The notes: a model not told the origin generated them from the letters alone. DNA of 64,000 nt from Adiantum capillus-veneris (GCA_014529385.2 CM043971.1:60094709-60158708), one strand, 5' to 3'; shown: positions 34,146 to 46,960, counted from the first letter of the stretch. Numbers and translations are program-made.

Positions 34146-37100
34146 CTATTGCTTCTTCATGGTTTAGTGTGCAACATATTTATGAGGCTTGGCAAGAGGA
34201 ATGCAACATCACAGCTCACAAAATTTCCATCTGCGGAAGGTGTGGCATTTGCAGTCTATCAAAAAAAGATACCCAAAACGATGGTCTTAATACCACACAC
34301 ACGAAGCTAGCACACACAACCTTATTGCAAACAATTGCAATGCATAATCTCAAAGTGAATTGGACTTGCTGTTCTGCTTGCCTAAAAATTTCAAGAGCAA
34401 GTAGCATTGTCATCTTGCAACCCGACTACATACAAGCCATCCTAAACACAAATCAACTAATTGTGCAACTCCTTAGTGTCATTGATGTCACAATCAGCGT
34501 CACAAAAATAGCATTTGTGGTTGCAAAAGGCCAACTTGATAGAAGGTCGCTACTCGACAATCCACTAATCTGCTGGTCGACAAAGCAAAACATGTCTCAG
34601 CCAACTTCGTTACTTACAAACACGCCACTAGCCGCAGTGCTAGCATACAACTTAAAGAATAATCCAATTCTTAAGAAGTACCGGTGCATTGCTGAGCAGC
34701 CAAACAAAAGGACATCTATTTGTATTCTATCAGCATCAGCTATACAGAATATCGTAAGGGACCACTCAGAGAACAATCCATTTGAACTTATGCAACAAGC
34801 AGAAGCACAATGTGAAATTAGCATATTGCAAAAAAAAATCAGCACAACAAAGAGAACTGCATTTACTGCTAAAGACAAACACGAGTTTTGTTCCATACAA
34901 ATACGCGATTCCGCTTATCTAAGCGAGCGGGCAATCAACTTTCAATACAATGGCGTTCTGTCCCATGAATCTGAAGTGCAAGATATTACATTAGAATCAG
35001 GGATATTCCCTAGTTTCCTCTTTCCCACAGGAAAAGGAAACTACCAAGGAGAATTGGACTTTAGTGAATCCATTAGAATGAGAATCGGAACTTCCTTCTC
35101 TATGTACACATTGTACAAGCCATATTTCTCATGATGTGCCAATTGAAACAAGCTATCATGATTGCAAACTCCACAAATAGTACATTTTTGCAAAGGGATA
35201 TTGATAACTACAAACAAGCACACACCACGGCATCTACACATGATGCAATAAAGCATATTATTAGATACAATCTCCCGACCACAATGCCAGGTACTCCACC
35301 ATGGCATCGACGAAACTTGAGAGACCTCATAACAATGGTGGACACATGGGGACTACCACATCTGTTCTTGGCATTCACTGTTGACGAGGTTTCCCAAACA
35401 AGATGGCAAGAAGTCATCACAATTGAAAAACTTGCTCAAGGCTACAACCAAGACTTCAAGTGGAATGATTGCTTGTAGAGTGTGCAACACTGTTTCACCT
35501 TTGCTTGCACGCTTTCCTGAATAAATACATCATGAATGGGAGTAGCATACTTGGCCATGTACAGCACCACATGGTGCGCTACGAAGTGCAAAATTGAGGC
35601 TCACTGCATGCACATGTCATACTATGGATCTCTAGCGAAGATTTGTGCCGAGTTACAAATGAGATTGCTGCATATATACTAGCAGAATCACAAGACATCT
35701 TCACCACCGAGCTGCGGACCCTGGTTACCACAAAACAGATACATAGATGTAGAGACTCTTGCAAAGTTATGGGATCAGCTAGACTGTGCAAATACGGCTT
35801 CCCGTTTGAACCACAATACAACACGACTTCAACTATGGATGCCTGTACCGCTAGATGGCTTTACTACCGTCCTAGGTATGACCATCGAAATGTTGTCCCG
35901 TACCATCCCACAATCTTGCTGCTATGGAAGGCACACATGAATATTCAAAGAGTCACAAATTCATCTATATTGCATTACCTTCTCAAATATGCAATGAAAC
36001 CAGAACCCCTTGGAAAGCTAAACCTCTCCATAGATGATGCAGCAAGGCTTGGAATTCACGGCTTGGACAAAGTAGAGCTTCAACTAATTGCAGCCTTTGT
36101 ATTATCAAAGCCAATATCTGCAACAGAGTCAGCAATCAAATGTTTGAAGATTCCAATCATCACAAGGAGTGAACGGGTTGAATACATTGACTCCTCTCCA
36201 CCATCACTACGGTAAAGATTGCTATCTCGTAGCCAGACTATAAACATGCATCCAATTGATTTAGATTGTGCAAGGCCCCTTCATTTTGAAAAGATTACAT
36301 TCTATGAATACCACAGAAGATACAAAATTCTAAAGCCACACGAACATACTCCTGTACTGAGTTTTCGTGACGCGTACAACAACAGTGTCATAGAGAAACA
36401 ATGCCTCGTCAGATTTACAGAGTATGATCCTGGCCATCAAACAGAGGGATTCTTCTTCAATGTCTTGTTGCAAAAAATTCCCTTGAGGTATGAGATGGAA
36501 CTTCTAACACCAACCAACACACCCTCTTCTTACTTCCTGGAGTGCAAAATCCGTCAGATAATTCTTGATGATGAAGACTTGGAGATGTACATAAATGAGC
36601 ACACCCAACGCAATATGCTTGTCTCTGAAAATACAGGACACACTTTACACCTCATAAAACAAAAGTTCATCCTCAATCGTGAAGATCCACTCACTTGTAC
36701 AGTGAATGACACAGTTGAACCAGGAGTATCTCAAACTTGTGCTAGAATGCTAAAGCTACTGCAAGAGTTCGCTGAGACCAATAATGCAGTTCTGACCTCT
36801 CAATAGCAAGAAATCTTCGATCGTATATTAGAACTACGTAATGGTCTCCATGTCATTACAGGCTTTCCAGGATGTGGAAAAAAATTCCTCATAAAATTCT
36901 TCACCTCAAGCTTCATAAAAAATAATAAGACCGTTATCCTGACTGCATCAACTGGAGCAGCGACTGCTCGCCTTAGCAGCCTTGCAACTACAGTCCACTA
37001 TCAATTCAGGATTCCTTGTTCCAAACAGCATTTTCCACAAGCAATTCATCCCACAAATGAAAGATTTTTCGCTATACATGGTGCCAACTTCATTATCATA

Positions 37101-38196
37101 GACGAGATATCAATGCTAACAAGTACAATCTTCAATCTGGTCGTTCGCCAGATAGTTAACATCAGCAACGGAACACTTCTTGACCCATTCAGTCAGAAGC
37201 TCATCTTGCTTTTTGGGGATGTGGTGCAACTTCCTCCAGTCTTCCATCACCAGGAGCCATTATGCCATGTTTGCAACATACAAAACTCAGCTTACATCGT
37301 TGCAGCCACTACCCACAACATGACCTTCTCAGTTCGCCATGCCGCGGACCCTGCTTACGTCCAATTCTTGGAATCCGTCTCAAGCAACCAATAGAACAAC
37401 AGATAGCCAAAACGCTTTCACAATGTATAATTAATGAAATTGAACTCCTACGAGTAATCGATGACGCTACTACACTAATATGTACTCATAGGGACGACGT
37501 ATAGAAGTACAACAACTTGATTCTGCAAAAGTCCTTCTCAGCATCCGATATTGTTGCCATTCCACTAAAAACCAATGCTCTTGATGAACCATTAGTGCAG
37601 GAATGGCTCCAAGACAAGACATTCCATGAGATGGACAATAATGCAATTGGGGCTAGATGTATGATTACGGAAAACATTAACTTGGCTATAGGTGCCACAA
37701 ATGGCTCCACTTGCCGTACTCTGTCCTATTCATACGACTATACCGATCAAATTGTTGCTACAAAAGTAATGCTACTTTTCCATTGATACCACCATGACAA
37801 TACGAAGGACTAAACATGCTACAAGAGAAATCAATCGCAAATGGTTCCACAAAAGCACATTCCCTTTGTCACTCGCGTACGCAATCACTGGGCACAAATC
37901 TCAAGCAGCTACGATATCAAGGAAATCCATCCTCATTAAAACAAGCTTTTGCCCTAGGATTGGCATACGTCATGTTCTCTCGAGTGACAGAAAGACACCA
38001 TCTCAAAATATTGAACATCCCAACCCCAAGGATGTTCTGGCCGGCCAGTAGAACACTCCCCCAATGGTTAGACATTTCCTTGCTTAATTTCACAAACAAG
38101 TACTCTAACTCTTTCGGTCTTTCATCTCGTAAGGTGCATGGATTACACAATCAATTCTTTGCTAACAATTTTCTTGAATGCAGATTTCCTTCATAG
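34146..38196 (+). pseudogene. Helitron Rep (HUH)-PIF1 helicase, decayed
   Basis: A Helitron RepHel polyprotein is readable across plus-strand frames. In order: Cys-rich N-terminus (CGRCGICS, CCSACL); INFQYNGVLSHESE and FPSFLFPTGKGNYQG; Helitron_like_N with PGTPPWHRRNLRDLI and WGLPHLFLAFTVDE (35281-35390); the HUH motif EVQN*GSLHAHVILW, with HAH at 35607-35615 and a TGA at 35595 in place of the usual Arg; CKYGFPFE; and the catalytic Tyr block HYLLKYAMK (Tyr at 35976 and 35988). The PIF1 helicase follows with GFPGCGKKF (last Walker A residue K instead of S/T), TASTGAAT, IIIDEISML, FGDVVQLPPV, AIGARCMITENINLAIGATNG, YAITGHKSQAAT and GLAYVMFSRVT. Stops at 35595, 36216, 36804 and 37502, and frameshifts near 35131, 35470, 37385, 37790 and 37930, make it non-functional. 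Rep nicks and joins DNA in rolling-circle transposition. Confidence 0.93.
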
Positions 38197-38219
38197 CAAG
38201 TAACAACCTCCAGCATCTC

Positions 38220-39524
38220 ATGATGGACACGGATCAGGTAACCATTCCTTGAATTAATCTATTTTCAAGCTACATTTTATGCCATTAAATATGTAGAAAA
38301 CTCAACCATCATATTTCTCTTGCTCTATCGTTCAGATATTTGATAAATTCATCAACATCGCAGCTACCTCAAAACCAAAAAACAATTATTCTGTATACCC
38401 ATCTTCAAATCAAATGCGACTAGCAAATATGGCTGGCGAGGCCCCAAGCGCATTCATTGAGGGGTTCCGCACGACTCAACTTCTCCACTTATACATCAAT
38501 AAATGCAGCAATCAAAACAAAGAATATAGAAATAACTAGCTAAAGTTGGCAACAGGTACTTCGACCTCTTCATATTCTTGTATTGCAAACAGTAAACATT
38601 AACAAATTTGGTTGCTTCTACAATATCTACCTTTTTTTTTCTACAGGGTTACAAAAAGAGATACTGCTATCGTTGGACATTGAATTTGATGAGCGAAACA
38701 AACTACTGCTAGACACAGAAGCCCAAAAAATACTGAACACAAAGATTGCTGGAATCACCACCTACACAATCGAGATGCTGCACTACGGTTACAAAATTGC
38801 CCTTGACAAATTGGTCGTTCTCGACAAAAATTATAGCAAGCCAGGCACTTTCCAACGTGGTAAAAGAGTTTGGGAACGAATTCAAAGGGATTGAGAGAGC
38901 AATCTTAACTGATGAGCAATTCACATGGCATGTTAATAGAGACCTTTTTGATGCCCGGTTTGGTGAGACAAATGATCCATTTCGAAAGCTTGAACCGCTA
39001 CATGGTAACCATATGCACCCCTTATAGAATATAATTATCTCATCATTATCTGATTACATACTAATTGAGCACATCACTTCAGTGCAGGGCATCAACAACG
39101 AAACCAACAAGGAGATCCCCAACAACATAATAACTTCATAAGAGGAAGCAGCCCGTTCCGACGCTGCTCCAACTCCCAAAAGACAATGACAGACGAAGAG
39201 GACTACATAGTTTACTCTATTAGGTGCAAAATCAATAACCGTGTTTACATAGGCATGACATCCGATTTTGAAGCTAGGAAAAGAGCACACATGAAAAATC
39301 CACCAATACGGATGAAACATGATGTGTCGTCCTTTCCCCCATTTTGTCAAAACTTCGAGTTTCATGTACTGCATAGTACACACGATAGGAGCACTGCTAT
39401 TGCACAGAAATCACAAAAGAGAATCACTCAAGATGCAACGTCCACTAAAGGATACAATAATTTGAAGGGACATCCTCCAAACTGCAAGAAATACTATTAT
39501 TTAAAACACCATAGAAAAATATAG
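38220..39524 (+). pseudogene. Spliced gene with C-terminal GIY-YIG nuclease domain
   Basis: Four exons are inferred from splice sites that keep phase. Exon 1 is ATG 38220-38237 (MMDTDQ), exon 2 38336-38555, exon 3 38647-39004 and exon 4 39088-39524; introns are 98, 91 and 83 bp, all GT-AG. The joins at exon 2/3 and 3/4 split a Gly codon. The first 200 or so residues (IFDKFINIAATS, MLHYGYKIALDKLVVLD, DEQFTWHVNRDLFDARFG) match no family I know. The last 112 residues are a GIY-YIG domain: YIVYSIRC, then RVYIGMTSDFEARKRAH with catalytic-type Arg and His, then KGYNNLKGHPP. The expected metal-binding Glu appears as Gln in AIAQKSQKRI. A TAG at 38537 and a frameshift near 38850 break it. It starts 24 bp after the helicase ends, on the same strand, which suggests it is cargo of that element. 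Confidence 0.75.
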
Positions 39525-40142
39525 TGTTCAATGAAATCTAATCTTTGTTCTAGGGTACCAACTCTCATTCAGTTTTCTTTTTTGTATTGAATTACTTCTC
39601 AAGAGTCTTTTCCTCTAATATCTATGATAATTTTTATGTTATGTTTCTCTATTATCTGTGAGACTTTTTTTAAGTTATGTTCTGTTTAGCTTATGCTATG
39701 CAATTTTTTTCTTAAAATTATATTATGTTTAGCTTATGTTCTAACTTTTCTCTACAAGAACATCATTCAGCTTCAAATTTTAGAATTCAACCGCTACATG
39801 TACTGCAGCTCAATCACTGATCAAGATACTAGTTCGTCCACATTACCTAAATGTCTTGCAATAACATCAACATAAATAGACAATCCATTCCAGCAACCCC
39901 ATGTCTAATACTTCTACAAAAAATGATCAACGAATAAGAACCAAACCATGTAGTAACAACTTATATATTTTGCAAAAAGAACTTATACATGTACAAATGC
40001 TGCACCTTGCCTTCATCACAAATTAATAGTATTCCTTGCTATTGCTTCTCAATAACTTATGCACTATACATATCATAACTCATTCCGGCACTCTCCAACT
40101 TTATGCCTTCTCCTCCAAAGCTTGGCAATCAAGGCATACTAG
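39525..40142. other. 3' flank of the Helitron-like element
   Basis: A low-complexity AT-rich stretch with repeated TTATGTTTAGCTTATG words at 39680-39740. It ends at a candidate Helitron 3' terminus: ATGCCTT (40103-40109) pairs with AAGGCAT (40131-40137), with a nested CCAA/TTGG pair in the loop, directly followed by ACTAG and a T. Confidence 0.35.
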
Positions 40143-40275
40143 TTCGCTTTGTTAAGGGAAAAGAGACCAACTTTTCCCAATGGGAAAAATGCAGGGAACA
40201 TTGAGTTCTCCAAGTGGGAAAAAGGACGCCCATGAGTTTTACCACAAGGGAAAAATTGGCTCCACTTTTCCCACC
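40143..40275. repeat. GGGAAAA/TTTTCCC-rich segment
   Basis: It has alternating AAGGGAAAAG, CTTTTCCCAATGGGAAAAAT, GTGGGAAAAAGG and CACTTTTCCCACC words. It resembles 28169-28340 and 58850-59056. Confidence 0.6.
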
Positions 40276-41594
40276 TTACAAATGTGGAGGATAAGTTCCC
40301 TTGTTGAAAATGAGACTCTATTTAGTCAAAGATTCCTTGGAATCCTATTTCCTCCAACCCACCCTTTGTGCATCTTGCCAACATACTCCTCGATCCCCGT
40401 CCCTCTTCCTGATCGCTTCTCTCCCCCACCAAACCCCTTCTCGAGTCTCAACATAAACACAAGATGCACATAGAGATAGCAACAGTGGGAGAAAAAGAGA
40501 GATGATTTAGTCTATTGACTACAAAAGACACATTGTCCTGCATAGCTCATGCACTCATGGAATCTATTCCCTTGTGGTATATATCATGTACGCTCCCTCC
40601 CTTTCTCATAACCACCAATATTTTGCATGCTTCATATGCCCTCCGGCCTATTTAAGTTGAGTGCTCGAGCTAAAGATGTATTGGCCAGCTCTACATACCA
40701 CACAATGTCCATGGCTGAAAGCAAGAGCCTTAGTGCTATCAAGCTACTTCCCATAGCAGCCACTGTCAAGCCTATCTCCCCACTATAAGCCCTATTTCCA
40801 TCTTGCTTCAATTTGTATATGAATAGTTATGGTACTACACTCCAAAACTCATGCACAGAGTGCACATCAGACTTACATCACCTTAGCGAGGCGGCACACA
40901 TAGGCAGCTCTTTGCCTTTGCCTTGAATATTTCCACCTCTGCCACACGTGCACTAAAAGCATAGAGAAAGGAGGCACATGCCCACTACCACCGTTGCAAA
41001 GAGCGACATAGAGCAAAATATGTGCATGGAGGAGACATCTATCCACTGGCACCAACCCAAGAGATTGAGAGTGAGGAAAGAATCTGGTTTAGATTCCCCA
41101 TATTTATGCATTTTTTAGAAAGTAGGTAGACATACGTAAGTTCACATATTAGAATTCACTTTCCTACATTAGAGGTGGTTCATTTTCCTATTCATTACTA
41201 GAGGGTAGAAAACTTATCTTGTGAAAATCCATGCCGCTTAGTTGCCTCTAGTTCTTATAGACCCTTTCACTTTGGAATATAGCACTTAACAATACACAAG
41301 GATTGCTTGTGCCAAAGGCTTATCGTTTTCTTGTCTAGAAAGTTCCTTTGGCCTTTGTGTAATCAATGTTTATTTTTGTTGTTGCCTATAGCTATAATTT
41401 TTTGTTGATCTACAAAAGAGGTTGATGGTAAGCTTATAACATAATCTACGATAAAACTAGAGACTTATATAATGACCCATTTGTTTGTGCTTGAACGGAA
41501 AACATTACGTAATTAGTGAAGTTGAAAAGTTTATTCCAAATTTCTTGAAGTCACAATTGGCCATTGTCAACAAGGTTAAAATGAACAACGGCTC

Positions 41595-41598
<4 letters not shown>
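40276..41598. other. Unassigned spacer
   Basis: No gene is supported. It is C-rich on the plus strand around 40340-40450 (TTCTCTCCCCCACCAAACCCC) and otherwise ordinary AT-rich DNA. Confidence 0.4.

Positions 41599-41656
<58 letters not shown>
41599..41656. repeat. (GA)n microsatellite
   Basis: A 58-bp GA tract with one GC interruption. Confidence 0.97.
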
Positions 41657-41659
<3 letters not shown>

Positions 41660-42368
41660 TTTCTATATCCTCTCTTATCCCTCCCCAAGGACCCTCCATT
41701 GTTGGATTATCAAAAAGGCCATGGCACAAGCTACCAACCAAGAACCATACTTGCAACTCGAGGGTGTAGAAGTGAGACCAAGATTGTCATCATGACAATG
41801 CACGGACCTAGAGATGCTCCTTAAACTGGTTGTATGAAAAAGACCTATGTCTTCAAAAAAGAAACCTAAAGACTATATGATCCAAGCTAATCTAATCATT
41901 ACTATGAGACATAACTAGGTCACACTTGACAAACATCTTTATTTATGCAAGATCCGAATGTTATTATCAATCTTTACAGAGGGAAATGGTTTATCCTTTT
42001 TTTACTTGAACTGGCATGACATGAGTCCTAAACAAGAGCCAATGGCATGTAAGTCTATGATACTATGCATGAATAATTGGCATGCAAAGGTTAGAAAAAT
42101 TGTGGTGCATACTTAGGAAACCAAACAACACTTACAATTTTTAAATTTTAAATCTAAGTTTACACTCACTTTGTTTGTGAATATTTGGAAAAGAGATATC
42201 ATGCTTAATTTAGAGGGCATATTACATAAGAGTCCAATGTGCTTGAAATATCGAGAAAAGGGTATTGTCTAACAAATCAAAAGTACAACACCTTTGAATC
42301 TAAGCTACAATGGATAGAAAAAGAAGCAACTTATAAAAAGATCCCATCAACTAAGTGTCCCATTTCTT
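41657..42368. other. Unassigned spacer
   Basis: AT-rich; no gene or repeat is recognised. Confidence 0.4.
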
Positions 42369-42429
42369 TCATATGCAATGAGAAGAACCACTATACTGAA
42401 TCCAAGCTACGTAGTATTGCAAAAGAACA

Positions 42430-44309
42430 GATTGATCCATGTTCATAGAGCAATATGTGAAGAAACTAGACTTGTTAGATCTACGCGCCTCTTTAACGGC
42501 TTTCCATAAATTTCCAAACATCTCATCCATGTCATGTTGACCCATCTCCTTCATTGCAATCGAGATCAATTCTTTATTTTTCATCTCCTTTGTTGTTGCC
42601 AATAACTATATATAACCAAAAGTTTAGAAGAGAGAAAAACTCCATGATCTTGCAAATTTCTCATGGATAAGAAATCTTATGAACCTACATTTATACCTTG
42701 CTCAAAGTGCAAGTGTCATTCTTACTCTTCTTCATTGTCTTTTCTACAAGTGAACTCATGTGGCTTTGATCAACCTATTCATGTAGAACATTTGAAAGTT
42801 TGGTAAAACAAGAAGAAACACCAAACCATTATTAGTGTGATTGTTTTTCTCAATAAGAAACAGTAATATATTTAAGAGAATTCTAAGGTGAAGCCCACAA
42901 CCCGATGTGCCAGGTTGGAGCTAGTCAAAGTGGTTTTGTGTTTTAGGTCATCAAAGATTCTAGACAAATTAACTAAATAAATATAGCAAGTAAAAATGTG
43001 GGGTACATAGAGATAATGACGCAAGACTTTAAAACCATTGTTGCATAAGCTTTGAAATGGTAGATAAGTGCATAGCATATACCTTTCTCTGTTTAGAGGC
43101 CTTCTGATTTGTAGGGCCATGCCCATCAAAGGCCTAAAAAGAGATGCAAAAGTATTTAGCGTAAGAGCTCATAAGATGTGATATCTTTCTCTTAGATGTC
43201 ACCTAAGGTATCCTAATTCTCAAAATCATTCTTAGCTATACCTATACCTTGTCTCAAATTAAAGGACATACCATCATCTTGTTGATACTTTCAAACTTTG
43301 ATTCCTTTTCCCTTTGATAAGGATATTCACAAGGTTGTAGCACACAGAGGATCCACAATTTCAAACAATGGAGTGGTAATGTATCCCATAAAGCATCACA
43401 ATTCTAAAAGAAATGAAGAAACAACGACTCTAAAAAAAGCAAAAGGTTCTTCATACCCTCGTGTTTGCATTCTCTAACCCCAACACAATTTCATCCTCAT
43501 AGTCCATTATGACATGGGTGGAAGTAGTTTCATCCAAGTTTGTCTCATGCTACACATTTGCCAAGAAAATATTAGCAATTAGAAGAGATTATTAGGTATG
43601 TTAAAGCTTTTAGATTTAATACTTAATACAAGTAATTTGGATTTCGCCACTCATCACATCACTTGGCTTGTTCACCTTCGCATTTGTGACTTCTTCCACT
43701 CCAACAACAACTCTATTGTTCTTTGTTGGCATTACATGGGGCTTTTTCACCTCATCCAATGTGGCTTCTTCCATTTCAAGGATAGTTCCATTGTGTAAAG
43801 GGATGCTATAGAAGCTAGTTTGAATCCCCTTGTCCTAAAAAATGGTAATTACATCAATTCAAAAACCCACCATCAAAGAAAATGGGTTATTCAAACTAAT
43901 ATTACCATTGAAGGTCTTACCAATGGATTTAAACCTCCCGCCCAATGATATCATAACAAAAGAAAACATGTAGAAGTTAGCTTAAACCAAGAGTGATGTA
44001 GCTAACAATGTTTTCAATGTGGCCCACCTCTTGTTTTGATCCTCATGTCTCAAGCATGACCATGTCATCCTCCATTTCCATGTCATTGCAATCAAGGTCT
44101 AAGCAAAGACTTTTTCTAATTTCTATATTCTATTTTACACCATGCTAATATGACCATTATAAAAAAAACAAAGTAATCCGATGACTAAAAAACATGTTTT
44201 GTACTCTAGCCATCCTTATAGTGTTACTATCATGGTAGCTAGTCTACTGCCGTGCTATGATGCCACAATCCTCAAGATTTGTACCAAGTGTTTATGTGAA
44301 AAGCAAAAG

Positions 44310-44343
<34 letters not shown>

Positions 44344-45870
44344 ATACACATAAGATAGCTATGACATTGTGAAAGACAAAAGTGAACAAAAAAAGGTATT
44401 CATGTCTACAAAAGCACATGATGTGTATCATACCATTGTATTAACACTCCCATTTGGTGGCTCGGGAATGTAGTAATCCTCCACAAAAGTCTCCATAAAA
44501 GGGTGTTCTCCATCTTCATTTACATGATTATCATTTGATCATAAGCTTGTGGGATTGACATAGGCGGAGTCCTTTGGCTAAACAAGTAAGAACATACCAA
44601 AGTGTCAAGTTAGTAAACTAGAAAATAGTATGGGCATGGTAATATTCATAGCATTTATACTTGATGAATGAAAGATTCTTCAAAAGGACATCTCTCACCG
44701 CAACTTGCAAGCTTGTGCCTCACCATGCTTAATGTTTGAGGAACTCGTGAAGGTATTTTGTCAACATAGCATGAATGACAATGACCAAAAGCCAACTCAC
44801 AAACTCGGAAATATTGGAAACACACACACATACAACTCACAGAATTAAAAGAGATTCATAATGTATACCTTGGGAGGATCCTCCAAGTGAAGAGCACTCT
44901 TCATGAATTGGAGCATGGAGGTACCCTTGAGTGCTTTCATGGAGAAATCCTGTGAGGGATAGCACCGTTGTCTCCTTGTATCAATAGTTAGTGGGCTAAG
45001 CAAAGAAGGACCGCCCCCTAAATTTGCCAATTGAGAATTCTTTTTTAGATTTCTTTGTGCATGTCTCCATTCTAGGACCTTGTCGTACACGTCTTTGACT
45101 CTCCACTCAAGCTTTACATCTTTTGAAAACACTAGAGTTTTCAAGTCATGCATGTTTTCCTTGATGAATTCCATCAAATTGTTTGCAGTCAATGGATCTT
45201 TTTGCAAATTGATTTGTGTGAATGCATCCTTCCCTAAATCCCCAAAACCTTCCTTGAACCACCCTCTAATTTTGTTCATGCTTTTATTGTAAGAAAAGTG
45301 TTGTTTGTCCCAACATATTTTTCCTACAAGAGGATAGTTATTTTTCACCATGGATGGATAAAAAACACGTTCATGAGTTATCGGAACCGCATCGCGATGA
45401 AGATGCTTTATCTCATGCAACATGAGTAGGCTATGGTTTCCATTTTTTATTGGACGTTGAATAACCCTTGGAGGCTCTCTCCTAGTGATTGATTCATGAA
45501 CGAAAAAGGATTGTCATTAAGGACATGCTTGCTCCATCCTACAAGCATGTGGCGGTGCGAGAAGCTTGTCATTTTAAGCTCTATCCAACCTTCCAATGTC
45601 ATGTACAAGAGCGCTTTGCCATTCCTGCCACTTGATGACACTGCTTGAGAGTACTCCCTTGTCACACAAAACTCCTCGACAAAAGCTACTACTCTCCGAT
45701 TATCCCACAATGCAATAGTTCCAATGCTTTGATCGGTGCTATACATTAAAATAAAAAATGCAAAGTATAAATGTTTTCTCTCTCTCTCTCTCTCTACATA
45801 TTAAAAGAATTGCTTACCTTCCTACACATTTCTTGTCCATCAGAACCGTCATGTATGATGTGGTTGATCT
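42430..45870 (-). CDS. Multi-exon gene of unknown function (approximate exons)
   Basis: Coding-like minus-strand islands end at plausible splice donors. In 5'-3' order: about 45870-45833 (MTVLMDKKCVG, donor GGAAG/GTAAGC); 45746-44869 (VVAFVEEFCVTREYSQAVSS, then FYPSMVKNNYPLVGKICWD, then KSALHLEDPPK, donor CCCAAG/GTATAC, with one frame change near 45475); 44803-44661 (VCELAFGHCHSCYVDKIPSR, donor CAA/GTATAA); about 44525-44433 (EDYYIPEPPNGSVNTM, donor /GTATGA); about 44105-44045 (DLDCNDMEMEDDMVMLET); 43798-43610 (EEATLDEVKKPHVMPTKNNR); 43550-43460 (YEDEIVLGLENANTR, donor AGG/GTATGA); and 42602-42470 (KELISIAMKEMGQHDMDEMF). The later exons are short and acidic, with a VEEVT/LDEV-type repeat. No domain is recognised. 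The frame change and some unresolved phases mean it may be a pseudogene. Confidence 0.5.
44311..44342. repeat. (GA)n microsatellite in an inferred intron
   Basis: A 32-bp GA tract between two inferred exons of the minus-strand gene. Confidence 0.95.
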
Positions 45871-46106
45871 ACTTGGCAAGCCTTTCCTCTTTTCCGTTGT
45901 GTACTAGTGAGCAGCACTAATGTTGTGGATTGTACTGCATGACCACATGACACTTTGAGATCGGTATTCGCTAGGAGAGGTAGAGCGATCCTGGATTTCA
46001 TCTTTAAGAGAAAGAAAAGCAAGGGTGCTCCTGTAGGGCAGGGAGTCGTGGCCTTCAAGAGCAAAGTATGCAGGCAGTAGTGCAAGACATGAGAAGCAGC
46101 ACTCAA

Positions 46107-46171
<65 letters not shown>

Positions 46172-46311
46172 TGTGCGCTCTTGAGAGAGAGAGGGAGGGT
46201 GCAAGGTAAGTTGTAGCTGCAATATTAGCCTGCTTAATGAAAATCATAACAGAGCTGCCCCAGACTTAGAGACCACATATCTTCACACTAGTTGGGGGCG
46301 TTACTACAGGC

Positions 46312-46390
<79 letters not shown>

Positions 46391-46463
46391 AATTTTGGGA
46401 GCGAGACTAATTATACGTCTCCAAAGTCAAGCTCTAGTTAGTGATAGTTGATTCTTTTCCCGG

Positions 46464-46499
<36 letters not shown>

Positions 46500-46620
46500 T
46501 GCTTCATGAGCTAGCTCTGCATGCGAGTCCCAACGTCTGGCCAGTACTTGATGTGTAAAGGGAGGTGCCGACTCTCATTCATTAATCATGGTGCTTAGAG
46601 AGAGAGAGCGAGAGAGAGGA
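45778..46620. repeat. (GA)/(CT)n cluster
   Basis: CT run at 45778-45795; GA runs at 46105-46168, 46316-46388, 46467-46496 and about 46599-46619. They sit at the 5' end and upstream of the minus-strand gene, where CT-rich transcripts on the coding strand would lie. Confidence 0.95.
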
Positions 46621-46960
46621 CGTTTGGGGTCTAGTGATGCTTGAAGGTAGCCCAGCTTCCAAGCCAAGACCTTTGGCCAAGAGAAGGAAGGCCAGGAACA
46701 TTAAGGAAGCTGCACATAGCGCGTAGGTACATAATCATGTCAGGGATGCTAAGCAGCACTGCAGCGGCCCGTGGAGGTCAGACTACAAACGTAACTATTT
46801 GGCATCGTTCGAGAATCGAACTTCACGTTCTGGCTGGTTGCCATGGTGTCTGTTCGTCGAGTAGGCCCAATGGGTGTGACACATATCACGGTGCACTGCC
46901 ATGCAGTACATGGAATTGATCTTGTGCGCGCCGGCGGGACCTCCAAATTTTCAAATTGAA
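46621..46960. other. Unassigned GC-richer spacer
   Basis: Both strands carry short open frames of about 92 codons with no recognised domain. Nothing is firmly supported. Confidence 0.4.

Noticed and set aside
34216-34896. Minus-strand ORFs opposite the Rep gene
   Set aside because: Antisense shadows of recognisable Rep sequence.
39186-39524. GIY-YIG domain as the tail of a Penelope-like retroelement
   Set aside because: No reverse transcriptase precedes it; the upstream neighbour is a Helitron helicase and the exon structure joins it to a different, non-RT domain. Not wholly excluded.
44290-44380. tRNA or small RNA gene
   Set aside because: No cloverleaf or box A/B pattern could be drawn; the region is a GA microsatellite with flanks.
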